From the NCBI RefSeq assembly GCF_011386835.1, contig NC_088792.1, forward strand, positions 113,184,421-113,248,420: a stretch of 64,000 bases of DNA, written 5' to 3'. Made by a program: the position numbers and the translations under genes. Within the stretch, counting starts at the first letter, position 1. Every line of letters starts with the position of its first letter. Shown in pieces: positions 58,832 through 64,000 of the stretch. The notes beneath the pieces are model-generated. The model was not told the origin of the DNA, ran no database searches, and saw only the letters and a list, made by a program, of their open reading frames with translations. The stretch comes from Chrysemys picta bellii (lineage: Eukaryota; Chordata; Testudines; Emydidae).

Positions 58832-59626
58832 ACATTTTAAACAAACAATTTAATACTGTACACAGCAATGATAATTGTGAAGCTCGGTTGAGGTGGTGAA
58901 GTCAGCGGGTGGAAAAGGGTGGGATATTTCCCAGGGAATGCCTTACTGCTAAATGGTGAACTAGAACAGCTGAGCCCTCAAGGGTTAACACCTTGTTAAT
59001 GTAGCCTCACACTCTACAAGGCAGCATAAATGGAGGGAGGGGAGACAGCATGGCAGACAGAGACAGAGACTCATCTGTGTGTGAGAGAGAGAGATGCGCA
59101 TTGCACCTTTAAGTACGCTGACAGCACTCTAAGTACATTGCCTTTTTAAGTAGATCAGCAAGTTGAGACAGACCCTGCTGCCAGCAAGCTCTCTCCATCC
59201 TGAGCCCTGTCGTATCTCCCTCCTGCTCTATGGAGATTGGGTAAGCATGGGGCAGGAGCAGGGGGGAGGGGGACAACCTGACATTAGCCCCTTCCCCCCC
59301 CCCCCGTACAGCAAGCAGGAGGCTCCCGGGAGCAGCTCCAAGGCAGAGGGCAGAAGCAGCACATGGCAGTCCGGGGAGGGACAGCTGAACTGCCCAGCAA
59401 TTGCTAGCCTGCTGGGAGGCTGCAGCACAGGGAATTTAGGGGAGCGGGGAGCTGCCGGTCCACCCTGGTTCCACCCTGCTCTTTCTGCAAGCAGTGGACA
59501 AAACAGGCGGCTGCCAAACAACATTATAAGTGAGTATTGCACAACTTTAAACAAGCATGTTCTCTAATTGATCAGCAACATAATGAAACAACGTTAACCG
59601 GGACGACTTTAAGTGAGGAGTTACTG
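58632..59626. mobile_element. TA-flanked non-autonomous DNA transposon, copy 2
   Basis: The left end cagtaactcctcgcttaac is inverted at the right (ttaagtgaggagttactg), with TA on both sides (58630-58631 and 59627-59628). It aligns from end to end with 54041-55036: tagttatgttcctgaaaaat, the CA run, tttaaacaaacaatttaata, a 'gggatat' block, the G-rich 'ggagcaggggggag' part and ctaattgatcagcaac. No transposase. Confidence 0.87.
58796..58827. repeat. (CA)n microsatellite in copy 2
   Basis: An uninterrupted CA run at the position corresponding to the CA run of copy 1. Confidence 0.95.
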
Positions 59627-59628
59627 TA

Positions 59629-59952
59629 CTTGGATTCACCAAAACCACATGAACTCCATCTATTACTTTAGAGAACTGCACCACATAAATTAAAGCTCTC
59701 AGCATCTTTGTGAGGTAGACAAGTACCATCAGGTGGTATGATCAACTTTTAACAAAAGGAGAAACACCATAGAAGGTTAATGCCAAAGGCCCACAACTAG
59801 TCTGGCCAAAGCTAAGAATAGAACTCAAGAGGTGCTGGCTCTTAAATCTATACTCAATCAACTAGACCAGAAAGAGGTTCTGCTCACCTCTACTAAAGAT
59901 CCATCCTTTGACTCCCCCACTCAAATGAATTCCATTTTGTTTGTCTATTTCT

Positions 59953-59986
<34 letters not shown>

Positions 59987-62900
59987 ACTTAAATGTAAAG
60001 TTACAGGGAAATTTCACAGCATGTCATAAGAGGTAATATCCACAGTTTCAGTGCACCAACTCTTTCATACTGGATTACAGTAGTTTTGATGTAACTTTAC
60101 CACCTTGATTCTTGAATGTAAAAAGATCCTTTTGAAAACTCAGTTTAAAAGAATTATTAAAATAAAAACCTAACACAAGTAGGCTCCCACTATATTTGTT
60201 TCTCATGTTCAGAGTCATGATTTCTTCAGAATGTATTACAACAGCAAAAGCAGGTGCAGTTTTGGTTCTTGAAAAATTGGTGTTTAAAGTTTATAAGCCA
60301 TATTGATTAATGACTAATCTAGGCTGATGTAATTGTAATGAAGACTAGTGATACAGACAACACTTAAAGCTCCTATCTTCTAAACATCATGCTCTAGTTT
60401 CCAAAATGTAGCAAGATTACTGTGTTCTAGCAAGCACGTCCCCAAGTTCATAATGTCACAGAGATATGCAAAGCACTGCCTTCTTAGCATTCTTAGCCAC
60501 CTACGTTACTGACGCACAAAATAGCCAGAACAGAATAACTCACGAGTCTCAATTGCATGCAGCAAATCATAAATATAATAAGTATAATCAATCAAGTTTA
60601 GAACAATCTCCCTATAAACTCCTGGTGCTATTGTTTCTATTCTGAAACAAAGGCAGCTTATTTTATTATTCTATGACAACGGAATGATTTTAGTAAATCA
60701 GAGCCTTGAAAACTTCAGGTTATTTTTTTTCACAAAAATGACAATTCCTCATTAATGCTACAGGCTACATTTTCCATGAGTGAATTGTGAGGGTCCCAAT
60801 CTCACAGTTGATGAGTATTGAAGTAAATATACTCAGACTGAGTGAAGTTAATGAACTTCAGGGTGCTCAGCACCTTGCAGAATTGAGTCCTAAATGCACA
60901 GTTAAGGACAATTAACCAAATTCATTACTGGTAGTATAAGTGGGTGCAACTCTATTGGAATGGTGCCCTATACTAACAATGGCTTCAGCTTTGACTGATT
61001 TACATGAAAGCCAGTAAATATAAAGAAATAAGATCTTTTCCTAAAGCGAAATTGAAATGCTTAGCTCAACTGAAAATAAGCTATTTCTTTACGTGCACAG
61101 TGTAGGTTGTTGCCTCAATTCTGTGGTTAAAGATTTTGAAAAAAAAAGAGGAGCATAGATGTAAGCAAGGCCACAATTTGGCCTCAGGAAGATTTTATGC
61201 TTGCAACTGCACACTGATTAATGACTTCTTGCTCATTAGTTGCCACTTCCACTATATAAATAGCCTCCAGAAACCACTTTCCCCGCCTCATTGAAACAAA
61301 CAATAATGTTTATCCCAAGAAAGAAGAATAATGATGGAAGTTTTTAATACTGTTGCAACCAAATTATCTGACTCCTTCATTCCTTGATTTTATTCTATAA
61401 TTCAGGGGAGTGGTGATGGGAAGCAACTGGGAGGTGGACAAGAGATGGGGGTTGGCGATCCTGAACAGTTGTGGGAGAGGGAAGAGATAGAAAAACATCT
61501 GGGACCATGGGACAGATGTGGGGGAAACGGGGAAGGGTAGCTGAAGAGCAAAAGAAATAGCGAGGAGTCAGAGTGGGAGAAGCAGAAGCAAACAAGTAGA
61601 CAGCACGGGGCAGTGGAGAGAGGGCAGAACAACTTGGGAAGTATGGAAAGGAGAAGCAGGAAGATAATTAGAGCTAGAGGGAGTAGAGGGAAAAGGCAAT
61701 TTTAATAGGAAGAGGACTTGTATGGCGAGAATCCCTGCTGGCCAGGAGATAGCAGGGCCAGGCGAAGAGGAACATGAAGTGTGATGCTGGTTAGCTAAGC
61801 AGGTGCTGAGTGTCAGCTGACAAGGAGACTGGGTGGAGAAGGAGAGTTGCCAGGGAGAATGAAGAGGGAAGGCAGGGGATGGTGCAGAGATCTGAGCCAG
61901 CTTTGAAAAGCTGCTCCCTCCTGGCCAGCTTTCTATAATCAGAAAAATTTAGTGCTCCAGAAATGCTGCAAATCTTTTGCCCCAAGAATGGCGCGAGTTT
62001 AGTCGACAGTGGCATGTTAGAAGCAAGGGGTTCACTTAAAATATGAACATTTGGTTCGTAAATATTTTTTTTGCAGTCACACCATTTGAAGTAGTGATTG
62101 TATCAATTTTTACACAGTAAACAAGGCCAGGATGGGGGACCTCCAGGAAAAACCAGGTACTTCAATGAACTGGTGATACAGGTGGTGGAACTCTCCCATC
62201 TGACCCATTCAGTAACAATGCCCCATTTTGATGCTAGAGGGCACTATGATGTTGACAGTGCTGTTTTTTGGTTGAGCTGTACGACTGAGTTTCTGACCAC
62301 TTGTGTTCAAAGATTCCATGCACTTTTCATAGGAGTAGTGGTATTAACTCCATTTTTCTGGCCAAATTCCTGTTTTGGATAGCTCCATTCTGCCTACCTA
62401 AATTCCCACCCCAGTTTCAACTGGATATGGTAGTCTTTCCGTTTGTTCTATACAGTTTAGTAGTATTGCTGTGGCATGGTTTTCATATTTCATCCTAGAG
62501 GTGACCGTATTTCAGTGGTTGGTGGAATGATTTCTATGCATTTTATTTGTACCATTACTTATTGGCATTTGTAACACTCTGTGCGACCTTGCAAATGAAA
62601 GTCACTCTAAACAATTAAGACAGTTTTCATTTAAGTCCTCACAAATATTACTATTTTTCATATCTATTCTTCTGAAATATTCCCTGTTCTAAAAGAGTTT
62701 ATCCATATATCCTATTAAGATAAAATGCCTTCTCTCACTTTTTCAATAAATATCCTGAAACATATTAAATTATTGGGATCCATACAGACAGATTTGGCAG
62801 CCTTTTCATATTTATTTGAACTGCCAAAGATAAATTGTATATGTACATAGCCTTCACGGAATGAGTTATCTGAATAAATGTGTATTAGCAGAATTTGACT

Positions 62901-63364
62901 TCTTTTTTGTGTCTGATTCACTCTCAGATAAAAACTCCCATTAAAGTCAATGGGGTTGCAAAACATTTAACTGAACAGAATTTATCCTCAGATTGTTTCT
63001 GTTATGTATGGTCACATTTGTCAGTTATTCTTTTAATTTGTTTTTCCACTTTCAAAACTTTTTTATTATGCTTCTTTTATGCATTTTGTAATGGTTAGCT
63101 GAGGCTTTCCATGGTTTATTTTATAAAGCTTTGATACAAAGAAAATTTAAAAACCATCAAGTGAACCATTTTTCTACATAGAGATCCATTGTATTTATAA
63201 ACCTAGCAGCATTGCAGAGTGCTGTTTGATAACTCCTTAATTAGGGAAAGCCATCAATAAGTTTAGAAGGGCAGTTGGCTCCTAGACACTTTAGAATATA
63301 CAGATGGCCACCATTGCGGCACCCATCCACTCAACTTTGCTCTCTTGCCTAGGAGCAGGACTGA
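59629..63364. other. unassigned 3.7-kb stretch
   Basis: No gene. An (AC)n run lies at 59955-59984. About 61400-61890 is purine-rich on the plus strand, like 6290-6835, and yields proline/leucine-rich frames on the other strand. No bounded repeat recognised. Confidence 0.45.
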
Positions 63365-63379
63365 TTGTGTGTTCAGTGT

Positions 63380-63533
63380 CAGAGGGGTAGCCGTGTTAGT
63401 CTGAATCTGTAAAAAGCAACAGAGGGTCCTGTGGCACCTTTAAGACTAACAGAAGTACTGGCAGCATAAGCTTTTGTGGGTAAGAACCTCACTTCTGTTA
63501 GTCTTAAAGGTGCCACAGGACCCTCTGTTGCTT
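63380..63533. mobile_element. fold-back PLE 3' ends, 154 bp
   Basis: Flanked by a perfect 15-bp duplication ttgtgtgttcagtgt (63365-63379 and 63534-63548). The left part is an inverted PLE end (cagaggggtagccgtgttag ... cctgtggcacc ... cataagcttttgtgggtaag). It joins a short forward end (ctgttagtcttaaaggtgcc acaggaccctctg). The join lies inside the hammerhead region, which is therefore incomplete. Confidence 0.88.
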
Positions 63534-63761
63534 TTGTGTGTTCAGTGTTACCTTTCCTAAAAATAAACTAGGAGGGAAATGCTTGGTCTACACATGCAAG
63601 TGGCTCATTTGTACACTTGCATCACAGGCCCATCTACTAAGGCTGGCCAGAAACAAAGAATTCTGTTTCACAAAAAATATTGAGGTTTCAATATTTGTTT
63701 TCATTCTGCATTAAAAGAAAAAACAAACAAACAGACCTTTTAAGATTTTTTCATGAAAGGA

Positions 63762-63942
63762 GAGAGCACCACTCCAGAATAGCCAATAGTTAGGGAACTC
63801 ACTTGGCATGTGAGAGAGACCCAGGTTCAAGTTCCTGTTCATCCTGATTTGGACTAGGGACTTGAACCTGGATCTCTCCCACATCCCAAGTGAGAGACCC
63901 TTGATTACCAGGCTATTGGAAATTCTGGGTTCGCTTGCTCTC
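63762..63942. repeat. tRNA-like palindromic repeat, copy 3
   Basis: Left arm gagagagcaccactccagaa and tagccaatagttagggaact; right arm cttgattaccaggctattgg and gcttgctctctg. The inner arms agagacccaggttcaagttc and gacttgaacctggatctctc are nearly perfect inverted repeats, each with a B-box-like gttcaag. It is the clearest of the three copies (142-271, 368-497). Confidence 0.65.
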
Positions 63943-64000
63943 TGAACAGAAATTCCACCCTGGGCCTGAGAAACATTTTTGTCTAAACTGATATGTTTCC

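Noticed and set aside
63779..63860. Functional tRNA gene
   Set aside because: The B-box-like word is present in both arms of a palindrome and no cloverleaf can be drawn.

Overview
The window looks like intergenic or intronic DNA of a cryptodiran turtle (confidence about 0.75). The main reasons are two tRNA-derived SINEs of the tortoise pol III/SINE type, CR1 LINEs ending in the usual ATTCTATGATT-like tail, abundant Penelope-like element (PLE) ends, and several reptile-type hAT, Harbinger and LTR families. I found no host protein-coding exon, rRNA or intact tRNA gene. Essentially every reading frame with recognisable protein similarity belongs to a transposable element.

Layout. Positions 1-700 hold two tRNA-like palindromes and a fold-back hAT MITE. 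A second hAT MITE lies at 4645-4970. Positions 7162-9633 hold an old LTR split by another LTR (7251-8583). From 10.9 to 19.5 kb there are an LTR remnant, a Tortoise SINE, a GC-rich hAT element (15486-16222), a Harbinger MITE (18056-18752) and a short hAT MITE. Positions 20.0-21.8 kb hold an old CR1, and 28.2-29.0 kb a young CR1 3' end. From 30 to 42 kb there is a second SINE, a MIR split by a Harbinger MITE, and a cluster of PLE ends, one of them nested in an LTR that is itself nested in a PLE. The PLE at 40878-41528 still carries part of a GIY-YIG endonuclease frame. Positions 43.5-51.8 kb hold three LTRs and several MITEs, including a hAT MITE split by an LTR (49413-50593).

The best resolved structure is a Ty3/Gypsy retrotransposon on the minus strand (52821-58485, TSD ggagg). 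It has gag, protease and integrase remnants but no reverse transcriptase. Three later insertions lie inside its LTRs, each with its own target-site duplication: an ERV-like solo LTR (TSD gtag), a TA-flanked transposon, and a GC-rich hAT element (8-bp TSD). A second copy of the TA-flanked transposon follows at 58632-59626. The window ends with a fold-back PLE fragment (15-bp TSD) and a third tRNA-like palindrome.

The most interesting signal is in the PLE 3' ends. They carry a CUGANGA / stem II / GAAA / short stem III / UC arrangement that matches the core of a minimal hammerhead ribozyme. Stem II keeps its pairing in subfamilies with different sequence. Hammerhead ribozymes in PLEs are established knowledge; whether these turtle copies are or were active is inference.
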